Below, in pieces: positions 1-9,310 of a stretch of DNA of 26,911 bases. The position numbers and the translations under genes were made by a program. The notes beneath the pieces are model-generated. The model saw nothing but the letters and a program-made list of their open reading frames with translations. It had not been told where the DNA came from and ran no database searches. This DNA comes from Hofstenia miamia (lineage: Eukaryota; Xenacoelomorpha; Acoela; Hofsteniidae). The stretch lies in contig CABFPE010000167.1 of assembly GCA_900660155.1 (NCBI GenBank), forward strand, positions 840,738 through 867,648. The letters run 5' to 3'. Positions within the stretch are counted from its first letter, which is position 1. Every line of letters begins with the position of its first letter.

Positions 1-118
1 AAGCTGTGTTGTGGAGATCGGCTTCGGGCAGGAGCCCAAAGAAGAACTGAAGAGGAAACATCTGACCACTTCGTCACCTAACAGTGATAGTGAATACTCA
101 ATCATTTTATTAACGTAA
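1..118 (+). other. GC-richer window edge; possible terminal exon piece
   Basis: The first 80 bases are clearly richer in G+C than the following DNA. The frame beginning at base 2 is open from the window edge to a TAA at 116-118 (38 codons) and contains a charged stretch, GFGQEPKEELKRKH, followed by a serine/threonine-rich tail. A second frame is open from base 1 to a TAA at 79-81. This could be the end of a coding exon or transposon sequence, but no family is recognised and the upstream part is outside the window. No poly(A) signal directly follows. Confidence 0.2.
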
Positions 119-700
119 CTAGTTAATAATAGAGGATAGTCTGATGGTTCGACAATGTAGTAACACCTCACCCGCGAATTACTAAGAACTCATTATCAGT
201 AATCAGACACGGCGTAATAAGCTAGGTGGGGGATGTTACAGAAGTTATCATGTCCTGCACTAGTTGGTGAACTTAATTCAGTTTCAAAAGAAGTCCATGT
301 ACAATATATATCTCTTTATGAGTTGCCAGTTGGTGAGTGGTTTACAATATGCAATATATATCAAACTCAAACAAAGTGCAGTCCTGTGGTAAAAATTATT
401 TTGCAAAACAAATTGTTTTTTCCTTCCCAAGTGCTGTGCACATCAAGCTGGTGCACAGTTTAAAATGTTAATTGGATTTAGAGTTCTTTGATGTCAGAAT
501 AAACCTCTGAAATATTCACTTGTAAACCAAGTACTGCTTTAAAATTTAGAGTCTAATTTTATTTTAGAAGTTGTAAATACATATTCCTTGCCAGAGTTAT
601 TTTTCTCCCTGCATATATTTTGCATAAATTATCAATTTTTTTTAGCTAAAGTGATAAAAAATAATAGATTTTATGAGGCTATGAAAAATGACTGTGACAA
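119..700. other. Unassigned AT-rich intergenic or intronic sequence
   Basis: An open frame from 233 to 463 (76 codons) has no recognisable motif, and its composition is that of the surrounding AT-rich DNA. I see no repeat, RNA gene or splice-flanked exon here. Confidence 0.4.
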
Positions 701-710
701 TATCAGGTAG

Positions 711-727
711 GTTGGACTTGAACCAAC
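711..727 (-). repeat. tRNA-like T-arm (box B), probable SINE remnant
   Basis: Read on the minus strand this is GTTGGTTCAAGTCCAAC: a perfect 5-bp stem closing a 7-nt TTCAAGT loop. That is a canonical tRNA T-arm and an internal RNA polymerase III box B. Upstream on the minus strand (728-760) there is a short CTTTG/AAAG arm, but I cannot find a convincing D-arm with box A or a pairing acceptor stem. A decayed tRNA-derived SINE head is therefore more likely than a working tRNA gene. Confidence 0.45.
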
Positions 728-880
728 AACTTTGAGCCAAAGCATTGGCAATTATAATATTCATTTTATGATTACCTGTTTTCAATGTACTTCAATCTTA
801 GAAATATGTGCATAATTTCAACAAAGCACATTAGCAGACAGAAATGTTGAAAATTCCATCATTTTAACTAGAACAATGTG

Positions 881-1350
881 TTCTATTAACTATAAATGAC
901 TGAATTTATTAGATGATTAGGTATTGTATTTTATTCTTACATGTAGGTTAGGAAGCTGCATTTATTTAATAGTTTGCATGTTGTATAGCAGCTAGTTCCA
1001 ATTCATAGTAGTAGCTCTGTGTTTGTAAATGTCATTACACATTGAGAATGAGAGTAAGTTGGATAGTGTCATGTTTAATTATTCACTGATAAGTAGGGTA
1101 CATCACAAGGAATGGAATGTTGGTGAATGGATTTGGCATTGGGCTGATGCCCACTATCAAACTGGAGTTGATGGTTACATAAAGATTAATTAGTTAGGAA
1201 TTAATGGAAATTAATATTGGTTATTTCCAAGCTGTTCTAAAGACTATACAGTTTGGAAGATATACATTGCCCCACAATAGGAATCTGTAACACAATAGAA
1301 AAAATTACCATCATTAAGCTCACATCCTGGCCTGTGTAATGATCCTACAA
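881..1350 (+). repeat. Dispersed repeat, copy A (interrupted)
   Basis: Two blocks, about 881-973 and 1263-1350, match the reverse complement of 7056-7170 and 6945-7036 in the same order. Shared strings include GACTGAATTTATTAGA and CATTGCCCCACAATAGGAAT. In this copy the blocks are about 290 bp apart; in the other they are 19 bp apart. Either this copy holds an insertion or the other has a deletion. The family is unknown; an old SINE or MITE is possible. Confidence 0.7.
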
Positions 1351-1419
1351 TACAGCTAGTGAAATTTAGAAATTATTTAATGTCTTGTCCTATGCATTAA
1401 AATCTTCTAGAACATATGC

Positions 1420-1420
<1 letters not shown>

Positions 1421-1445
<25 letters not shown>
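1421..1445. repeat. TA microsatellite
   Basis: About twelve uninterrupted TA units follow a short TATGCA run, lying between the dispersed repeat and the tandem-repeat block. Confidence 0.95.
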
Positions 1446-1451
<6 letters not shown>

Positions 1452-1471
1452 AATGAATAGTTATTCCAACA

Positions 1472-1870
1472 CCTTCTCCATGTGGAAAAAATGGGAGTCA
1501 AAACTGTTTATGCTTTCAATTAATGCTAATCTCTCTTTCAATGCCTTTAAACCATATTTGTTATAATATTTGTTAGTCTCTATAATAACACCATCTTCAT
1601 TTATAAGAGTGAGAATTGAAAACCAATTATGTTTTCAATGAATGATATTATAACATTTGGACCTTCTCTGTGTGGAAGAGTGGAAATTGAAAATTGTTTA
1701 TGCTTTCAATTAATACTAACATCTCTTAGAGGGTGCAAAACATTTAAACCATATTTGTTATAACATTTGGTAGTCCCTATAATAAGACCACCTTTATGCA
1801 GAAGAGTGAGAATCTAAAATCAATTATGATTTCAATTAATGCTAATGTATGTTAGAGATTTCAACACTTT
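1472..1870 (+). repeat. Imperfect tandem repeat, four related units
   Basis: Related units start near 1472, 1591, 1662 and 1788. Each carries a CCTTCT/CATCTTCAT-like start, then an AGAGTGAGAATTGAAAA-type core and a TTATGCTTTCAATTAATGCT-type end. Units 1 and 3 resemble each other most, as do units 2 and 4, so the higher-order period is about 190-200 bp. Units 1 and 3 are each followed by CATATTTGTTATAA. No coding potential is seen. It could be minisatellite-like or an internally repetitive non-autonomous element. Confidence 0.7.
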
Positions 1871-1889
1871 ATAACACATAGCAGGGCTT

Positions 1890-3130
1890 TCTATTGTGTC
1901 AATCATTTTTTTTCATCATGAAAACAAAATATACACTATTATTAAACACATAAAGCCTTGAATGGTTAAAACAATTACAATGCTAGATAGGATATATTTG
2001 AACCATCATGTAAAGAGATACAAATTTAATACTTACAATGAAATATGATTGTACATCTGATCATTATATCCAATAACATGTAATAATTAGCAAACACAAC
2101 AAAAACCTGTTTGGATGTCAACCATTCATTTCAAAAAAGGAAACTTCACTGTACATTTTAGGCATGGAATTATATATCTGAATAAATATTCAAAAAATGT
2201 TATCATCACAACTATTTGTTACAAAAACATGAACTCTATATGAATGTTAAGTGTATAAATTCAAACAAAATGACAAAAACAAAAAAGAATTTATCTGCTT
2301 GGTTTATTATCATTGCCCTAAAACATTTGAATTTAAGAAACAATGTAAAAAATATCCTTGTGAACAATGTGTGTGGAGATGCATAAATTGCCTTGATCTT
2401 GTAGTATTTGTTTAATATTTTTACAATATATGACAATTTATAAGAGAAGAAGCAAAAATTCCCAAATAAAACAAAAACATTATTCAATTTTTATGAAGAT
2501 TGGTCAGTGATTGTTGAATTTATTCAATAACATAAATCTTGTTGTATTTTCAATAAACAACTAGCATACTAACTTCATTTAGTTATTTCTAAAATATCAT
2601 ATCAAATATACCCTGAATACATTAAGTGAATACTATACAAACTCATTTTGACCAAAACAACATGTTACAGTTTCCATGGAGATTATAATTGCTAAACAAC
2701 ACAGCTCAAGAAAGAAAATGGAGCAGTGAATTTAGCAAAAACAAGTATATGTTCAGAAAAAAAATATTCAGCAAATATATAATGAAATAATATTGTATTT
2801 TTCAAGTTATTTGTTCTATTTAATGAATCATATCTATTGAAAATAGTTGTGTTTCAGCTATTAATTTTACATTATGGTTGATAAAAACCATCTCTTTCAT
2901 ATTATGTTAAAGATTATGGTTATTCTGGTTGACAAGGATAAATTGAAGTGGATTCTTTCTTAGCCATGTTTTATGCTCAGCTATGAAAGGAATGCTTTGA
3001 TTTCACTGTTTTTTATTATACAGGTACATTTATTGTTGAATTTTACCAAATGCAGAGATAAGACTGGTGTGCAAAACTAATATCATAATAGTGTATTAAA
3101 GAAGCATGGATATGTATAATTCTTACTAAT
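1890..3130. other. AT-rich sequence without a recognisable gene
   Basis: The only longer open frame here (83 codons on the minus strand, 2236-2487) is rich in Phe, Ile and Lys, as expected by chance in AT-rich DNA. I see no motif, splice-flanked exon or clear repeat. Confidence 0.5.
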
Positions 3131-3140
3131 AGCATCACAT

Positions 3141-3492
3141 GTATAATTTTTCAGAAAGTGAAATTGTCTTTATCATGTAAGTCTATATTTCATGAGCCTG
3201 TAATGTTTAAGTGTGATGAATATTTTTCTTAATTTGTATGCAATTTTACAATAAAATAGCAGCATATTTGAAAAAAAATGTAATGTTTAGAGTTCCTGAA
3301 AAAAAATTAAATTAAGGTGATTGTTAATCAATAGAAATACACAGAACATTTTATGGATGAGAAAAAAAAATTTAGTCTTTATACAAAATGATGTATGATT
3401 TTTTGGAAGATGAAATTGCCTTTATTATGTAAGTCTATTTTTCATATGGCTGTAATGTTTAAGTATGGTGAATATTTTTCCATTTTTTATAT
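3141..3492 (+). repeat. Pair of ~100-bp direct repeats
   Basis: About 100 bp beginning at 3141 recur at 3393 with moderate divergence. Both copies contain ATGTAAGTCTAT followed by TTTCAT, then CTGTAATGTTTAAGT, then GAATATTTTTC. The offset is 252 bp. The open frame at 3395-3607 overlaps the second copy and shows no protein motif. The origin is unknown; it may be a local duplication or a fragment of a longer tandem family. Confidence 0.65.
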
Positions 3493-3609
3493 TGGATATT
3501 CATGTGGCATAAAGACTTTCATTGCTGTTGCATTCTTTATTTTTCATTTATTTCAATTTCAATATTATTATTTCAAATATATTTCAATTGTAATTTTGAC
3601 ATATTGACA

Positions 3610-4065
3610 ACAGTGCTATATATTTTAGTTTGAAGTTCTGCTAATTTAATTCTAGAAAGTCAGAGCAGTCAAATTTGACTACTTTCACATCTTAAATGCA
3701 TTTGTAGAGCCTTATGTAATGAAAATTTAAATAGGAAAACAGCTTAGTTTGTTCTTCTTTTACTTTTCTTTCATTTGATTTTGTTTTCATTAGTTTTACT
3801 TGAATGGGTCAATTCTGACAACTGCATGAATTTAAGATATAGAATCATTCGACTTTCTAGTGTTAACAGTGTGGTAAAACTCTAGTAGACAGTTGATTTG
3901 TACCTGTCAGATATTTATTCATATTTTTGTGCAGTATGTTTTGTTTAAAATTACTGGTTTTCATTTCCATAAATATCTTTGAATTGTTCATTTATTTCTC
4001 TTCAGTTTATTCTCAGTAAATTCATTTTTACTTTTTATTTTGACTTATCCTTTATTTAATACAAG
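3610..4065. other. AT-rich sequence upstream of the LINE remnant
   Basis: T-rich sequence without a convincing open frame. The 5' part of the LINE, including its 5' UTR and ORF1 start, may lie here, but I cannot recognise it. Confidence 0.35.
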
Positions 4066-4258
4066 ATAAAGAAGAGTCTTCAAGGGTGTTTGACATTATT
4101 TAAGAACCTAATATAACTGAAATGATCAGAATAGGTAAATTTTCACAAAGTTGGGAAAGACCAGTAATTGTCAAAGTGAGTACAATTAGGGTTAAACTAT
4201 GTATCCTATCAAAATCACATACATTGAAATCCCTTAATGAATTCAAAGTATACATTAA
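4066..4258 (+). pseudogene. LINE ORF1 remnant, 5' part
   Basis: The frame through the ATG at 4122 reads upstream as DKEESS, then a stop, then EPNITE, and continues into MIRIGKF....RPVIVKVS. The arrangement 'RIGK...RP.IVK' is characteristic of the nucleic-acid-binding C-terminal domain of many LINE ORF1 proteins. The reading frame runs up to the TTAA at 4255-4258, where the piggyBac element begins. If the transposon and one TTAA are removed, the frame continues without a break into 6606. The in-frame stop just upstream shows the gene was already, or later became, defective. Confidence 0.6.
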
Positions 4259-6601
4259 CCCCTTCCTGGAACACGTGTTTCAAGAAAAGCATTTCATTTT
4301 AGATCACATTTTTTTATTTTATATTTTAAAGCTATTCTATAGAAGGATTATGATAAACTATACTAACATTTAATTTGTCTTTTTTTATATGTTAAAATCA
4401 TACTTTTATTTTCCCCTTTGGACTCAAATGAGTTTAATCATCCTTTAAAAAACATATATAAATTATAATTATTTTTACCATTTTTTAGCAGAATTCTATC
4501 TAATTAAAAAGGAAGAAAAAAATTAATTTTATTTTATCTTTTATTTTGTATGGTACCTTTTAAAACAGGGTGTCACACACAAAGGAATTTTGCATATATT
4601 GCACATGTAGTGACTTTCCCTGCAAATTTTGTTCTCATGTTTATCACGTTTCTTTGTGCATACTAAGCATTTTCTTGTAGGGTTTTTCTTTTTCTCAGTC
4701 AGAGCTATTCCCATTGGAAAATGACCACTTACAAAGCAGGTAGGATTATCTGATGAAGAGGGTCTTCCAGCCCTAGGAGACTCAATTTCAGGTTTATACT
4801 TTGTGATGATATTTTTTATCAATGTCATCCTAAATTTGAGAGTGGTGAGAGCCATAGAAGGGTCATCAAGTGATTCTTTATATAGGAGATAGGAATTCCA
4901 AACAGCCATATCCATCAGGTGTAAGAAAATCTTCTTATAATATCTCTTTCCTCTTTTTCTTGCCACTGGATAATTAGCTAGATTTTGATCAGCATGATCA
5001 ATGCTGCCCATGGTATGATTATAATCAGATACGACTTTTGGCCTTATCGTTATTCCTCTTCTTGTTGTAACTTCTTCTTGAGCTGGATTGTGAATGGTTG
5101 ATAATAATGCAACATCTTTTTTGTCTTTCCACTTTAGCGCCATAAGTTTGCCTCTCTGGAAAGCAGCTACTTCTCCCCTCTTCAATTTGGCACTCTAAAG
5201 TTTTTCTGGCATTTCCTTCCAATGCATTCTGACTGTACCATAAACAGTTTTATTTGCAATAAGGGTATCAGCCAACTGAGGACTTGAATAATAATTGTCT
5301 ATAGTTAGACAATAACCCTTATTCAATAGTGGTTTCATTAGGCACATGACCACCTTTGATGACATTGGAAGATCTGGAAAGTCTGTGGGTAATTGAGTTC
5401 CTTTGCCCACATAAATTAAAAAAGCCCAAATATAGCCAGTTTGAGCTTCACAGAGCATAAAATACTTTATATCAAATCTAGATCTTTTCATGGGTATGTA
5501 CTGAATCCATCCTAATTTTCCTTTATAAAGAAGTAAGCTTTCATCAATAGAGACATTTTTCTTGGGAATGTAAAGTGTTCTAAATTTATTCTCTAAATAG
5601 CAATAAATATCATATATTTTGTTTAGCTTTGGGTTTGGATGTGTTTCTGCATCATATGTTCCATTATCAGAAAAATGTAGGTATTGCTTGATTTTTTTAT
5701 ATCTTCTGAAAGACACAGTTGCTGCAAAAATGGGAGTCTCAGTCAAAGGCTTTTTTGAAAAATACATTTCTTCTTCAGGTTTTGGAATGATGCCCTGCAA
5801 CATTTTCAACGCAATTCAGCAATAGTTGTAGGAGTCCAAGTAGACCCTTTCTGTTCTGCAAATCTATTGGTTTCATCTTTCACTATTTTCATGAGATTGT
5901 CATCAAAATATAGATTGAAAAAATCATCAGGCCTGATGCCAGTTGAATCAAATTTCAAGCCAGAATCCCCAGAAAATGGGAACTGCGGGGGTGGGGGAGG
6001 AATATTAGATTCACAATCAAGTCTAATCCAATTTCTTGCACTGATTTCTATTTCTTCATTAGAGCTAGATAAAGTTTTGTCATCTGTTTCACATCCTGAA
6101 CCAGAATCAAAGGAATCAGCACTAGAATCACTAAATAATTCATCTTCACTGTTATCCATTATGAGTAAATTAGCACATGAGCAAAAATGGCTGAAAGGCA
6201 ACTAATCAAGTTTATGGAAAAAAATGTTGGGAATACAATTTGCCTCTCAAAATACTCGCAATGCCAATGTATTTTATGAATAAATATGGATAAAAATTAT
6301 AAAATAATGCAATCTGTCACAAAAACAAACAAACATGGAGCTATAATGACTTCAGCCAACTAATTAAGACATCAGAGGTAATGGGGATTGTGCAAAAAAA
6401 CGTACACCAACAGAAATGCCAGGCACACAATTTGCTGAATATACTCGTTTTAGCCTCTAGAAGACTCACAATGTGTATTTTAGGACAATTTAACTCATTA
6501 AGTTAAAAAAACGACAATAACTTTTGGATGAGTCAACTTGTCCTGTTCCAAATTTTATAAAATTGGAAAAACAAGTTATCTCAGGATAATCTGGGAAGGG
6601 G
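4259..6601 (-). mobile_element. piggyBac-family DNA transposon, full length, 2343 bp
   Basis: The element is bounded by TTAA on both sides (4255-4258 and 6602-6605), the target duplication specific to piggyBac transposons. The terminal inverted repeats start CCCCTTCC at each end: 4259-4266 on the plus strand and 6594-6601 on the minus strand. They diverge after 8 bp. The length and single transposase gene fit an autonomous piggyBac element, but the transposase is broken, so it can no longer move on its own. It interrupts LINE ORF1, so it is younger than the LINE. Confidence 0.93.
4541..6159 (-). pseudogene. piggyBac transposase (DDE, PGBD-like), inactivated
   Basis: About 540 codons. The likely start is the ATG at 6159, giving an acidic Ser/Asp/Glu-rich N-terminus (MDNSEDELFSDSSADS) typical of piggyBac transposases. 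A frameshift at about 5806-5812, after WTPTTIAEL, moves the reading to the frame beginning near 5809. A single in-frame TAG at 5195-5197, after EMPEKL, then interrupts that frame before it resumes into KRGEVAAFQRGK. Catalytic Asp candidates are all present: VSIDES (codon 5543-5545), LTIDNYYSS (5297-5299) and GSIDHADQ (4997-4999). The C-terminus has a cysteine-rich zinc-binding domain (CLVC...C...CNIC...C...C). Apart from the two lesions it is well preserved, so it decayed more recently than the LINE around it. Confidence 0.93.
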
Positions 6602-6605
6602 TTAA

Positions 6606-6905
6606 GGCAGAGTTTATTATTGAAGATAGAGAAGTTGAGAAATCACTACTAAGGAAAAGGTACCAACTTATTGATGAAGACAAAGTCAACTAAAAGGGAA
6701 TTGCAATGAAGAACCTGAAACTATATATGGATTGACAATTGGTGAAAACAAATGATGTGAAATGACTATTGGAAATAAATGGAAATATTTCATTAGAAGA
6801 AATATGCCCAGATATGTTTTCCCTTCCTTCTGTGATTTCTAACAATATCAATGGTGTGCTCACAAAAATTTACTTTCTATGGGAGTATGTTAAATCTGGC
6901 TGGGT
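6606..6905 (+). pseudogene. LINE ORF1 3' part and presumed ORF2 start
   Basis: Just past the piggyBac TTAA the ORF1 frame resumes as AEFIIEDREVEKSLLRKR, then YQLIDEDKVN and a stop. This matches the usual charged end of the LINE ORF1 domain, where 'edre...kLl.kR' follows the 'RP.IVK' part. Further on the same frame reads LEINGNISLEEICPDMF and then NNINGVLTKIYFLWEYV. By position the latter could be the start of the ORF2 endonuclease ('N.rSl.nK.deL'). That last assignment is weak. Several stops lie in between. Confidence 0.45.
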
Positions 6906-6944
6906 TTATGTGTACTAGCTATTCAAAAGAGTAAACTTCAGAAC

Positions 6945-7170
6945 AATATTGTAGAACCATCACCCAGGTCAGGATGAGCACTTAACAATTGTTATTTACT
7001 TCATTGTGTTACAGATTCCTATTGTGGGGCAATGTTTATCAAAAACTTATATGTGACTATTAAATAAAAAGCAGGTTCCTAACCTATATATAAGAATATA
7101 ACAGAATAAAATATGATAACTAATCTTCTAATAAATTCAGTCACTTATCAGCAAGTTATAGTCAATAGAA
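6945..7170 (-). repeat. Dispersed repeat, copy B
   Basis: The reverse complement of 7056-7170 and 6945-7036 matches 881-973 and 1263-1350 in order. Just downstream on the plus strand (about 7335-7365) the minus strand reads GAGGTTTAAGTCCCTGAT, which resembles an RNA polymerase III box B, so this copy may be the body of a tRNA-derived SINE. It lies between LINE ORF2 fragments, so it probably inserted into the LINE. Confidence 0.65.
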
Positions 7171-7764
7171 TTTGGATCTAAAATAAGATATAAGTAATCC
7201 TAGTGTTGCCTACTTCACCTTTCTTGAATTTGCTACTACATGTAGAATGAGTTTGAATGATATTGAATTAAGCACAATTTGAAAAATCCTATAATTATCC
7301 ATAACCTAAATGAATTTTGCAATCAGGGACTTAAACCTCAATAGTTGTCCTTGCCATGGTATCCTAATAATTACTTTGTATGAAATGCTTTGCTTTGCAT
7401 TGTATTAATAAATCAAACCAGTAATGAGTAAAGATAAATGTAATTCCAAAGAATTTATTTCATCACTAATTGTTTTGCTTGGTAGCTATATATATTAAAT
7501 TTTTACAAACATATTGATATTGAAAACAGGTACCTGTTGCTGTTTAATTTCTACTGTAACACATAGAAAGTTCTGAGTGTCTTATGTCCAAAGACTGAAA
7601 TAAATGTGGAGCAATTCCACCATGGATTTATGTCAAAAATAGTTAGCAGCAGATATTTGTCTGTACAATTAAATTTCTTAAATTAGTTTTATTAGCAAAT
7701 CAAATAAAAATAGTAAAGCAGATTTTTTCTATTTGTTCTTCTTTATTTCAATCTTAGTTTCTTA
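7171..7764. other. Non-coding insert between LINE ORF2 fragments
   Basis: No open frame of note. A LINE endonuclease would need only about 150 bp between its N-terminal block and the NIPDS block seen at 7790. Here about 850 bp separate 6905 from 7765, so most of this is inserted DNA belonging to copy B or to another unrecognised element. Confidence 0.45.
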
Positions 7765-8137
7765 GTTGCATTTCCTGTTTTGATTGGATTATGCTACAAT
7801 ATCCCTGATAGTTGATGTTTTCCATATGTATCAAAGTGAATGTCATCTTGATAATTTTAAAGAGTCTAGCAGTGGTGGACTTATCAATTACATATCCAAG
7901 AGATGGTGCAAAAATCCCTCAAAATTGGTATCTCAAACATCTAATCCAGATGCTGCATTTTTGGTTGTGAATTGTAGGCCAAGTTATCTTCCATCAAAAT
8001 ATTCATTAATCATCCTAATAAACATATACATTCATCCCCAGCAGAAAGCTAAAGAGCAAAGAATGTATTTGATCAATCTCAGTTTCATAATCACAAACCA
8101 CTACCACTCTTATGTAATTGCAATTGGGGATCTCTAA
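7765..8137 (+). pseudogene. LINE ORF2 endonuclease domain remnant
   Basis: This is an apurinic-type endonuclease (EEP fold) fragment. A YNIPDS segment in one frame is followed after a frameshift by the frame starting at 7784. That frame has SSSGGLINYISKRWC, matching the family's 'GGGLc.YIN..WC', then VNCRPSYLPSKYSLIILIN, matching 'CRPFYLPREFs.vi.t.VYIPP', and ends with IAIGDL, matching the catalytic 'GDFN' block with the Asp kept. The usual length of this part is preserved. In an active element this domain nicks the target DNA to prime reverse transcription. Confidence 0.85.
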
Positions 8138-8179
8138 TAGACAGAAAATAAACATGTTCAGAACCTTGGGTTTAGTTAA

Positions 8180-8930
8180 TCTTGTCACATCTAAGTTTTT
8201 TTCCCTCTGAAGAAGAGCTTGATGTTGCTTATGTTTCTGACAGAAATATCTATGAGATAAATCTTTCAGCAGACCTAACACCAGCACAGAATACTTCATT
8301 CTACATGGAAATAAATCTGAAACCAAAGTATACATGTAAGTCCAAGATAAGAAATAAATACAGAATTACACAAGATCTATCAATTGAAAACATTACTAAG
8401 CTGTAATATCAAATGGAGATGACAGAATGGGACATTTTTATTTCAGAATCATTAGATGATACTATAATTACAAACAAATAATATATTAATTTCCTTGTGA
8501 ATGATAATATATCTTCAAAGAAAATTAAGTTAAAAGAACTTCTGTGAAAGACAGGTGGCAATGAGGAACAGTGATACAATGAACAGAAACTCAATACAAA
8601 GGCATAAAAATAAGGCAGTTAATGAATTTCATAAATTCAAGATATGGAACATGACTAAAGATGAGCTCTTCACCACTTTTTGAAATATGACAAAGAAAAA
8701 GAAGTCATTACATGAGCCCCTATCCTATGATGACAGTACCATGTTTAACACATTCTTTCTATGTTTGAATAAATATTGCCATTTGGATGAAGAAGAATAC
8801 CACTTTAGTAGTGATGAAATTGAAATGAGTGCTGATATTCAAATCATTCACAAGTTTGTTGACAAAATTCTTGGGAAAGTCAAAACTGTACTTCAAAAGG
8901 ACCAGGCATTGTTAGGCCATGGGTTTTGAA
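8180..8930 (+). pseudogene. LINE ORF2 linker between endonuclease and RT
   Basis: The frame at 8182-8406 contains LDVAYVSDRNIYE, resembling the family's 'LD.vY.n...ay' block. Soon after, in another frame, MTEWDIFIS (about 8415) matches the conserved 'TDWD.F' block. The frame 8687-8929 contains MFNTFFLCLNKY, matching the 'LN.FFaRF' block that precedes RT, and ends near the expected 'v...l..v...KA.GpD' position. Order and spacing fit, but at least three frame changes are needed, so no product is made. Confidence 0.65.
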
Positions 8931-9310
8931 ACAATGTTTGAGGAAAGTATTTGCAAGGAGTTTCAGAGTGTTACCATATCCCTCAATTTGGAAGCATGAA
9001 CTAATAATACATATACTGAAGACTAGCAAAGCAAGTCCTTTAAATCCAAGTTTTTTTGTCTGATCACTGTCACTCTCATTACCATGCATTGTCTTGATAA
9101 AGTTGCCCTTGTGTTTTTTAGTGAAACAATATCACTTAGTGTGGCAGTTAACCAGTTTGTGTATTGTCAGCATCTATAAACTATGGATGTTATTCTGAAC
9201 TTGACACACAAAATAAGTAAGTCTCTTAGTCAAGGAAAAGCAATTGTTAAATGTCTGTTCCTAGATTATTCAAGTGCATTCAATATTGTAGAATCTTGCC
9301 AACACTGATT
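8931..9310 (+). pseudogene. LINE reverse transcriptase, N-terminal blocks
   Basis: One frame reads WKHELIIHILKTSKASPLNP (about 8988-9047), matching the RT 'wk.a.iipipK.....p..yRPisL' block. A second, from about 9183, reads MDVILNLTHKIS and KCLFLDYSSAFNIV, the block carrying the first RT catalytic Asp ('lfLDfssAFNti'). A stop follows at about 9308. Similarity then ends abruptly and resumes at about 10615. Confidence 0.8.

Noticed and set aside
711..800. Functional tRNA gene on the minus strand
   Set aside because: The T-arm is perfect, but there is no convincing D-arm/box A or acceptor-stem pairing, and the anticodon arm is irregular.
5619..6205. Plus-strand open frames opposite the piggyBac transposase
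   Set aside because: They are antisense shadows of the transposase frames, with no motifs of their own.
8015..8594. Minus-strand open frames across the LINE endonuclease and linker
   Set aside because: They are antisense to recognisable LINE coding sequence and have no domain.
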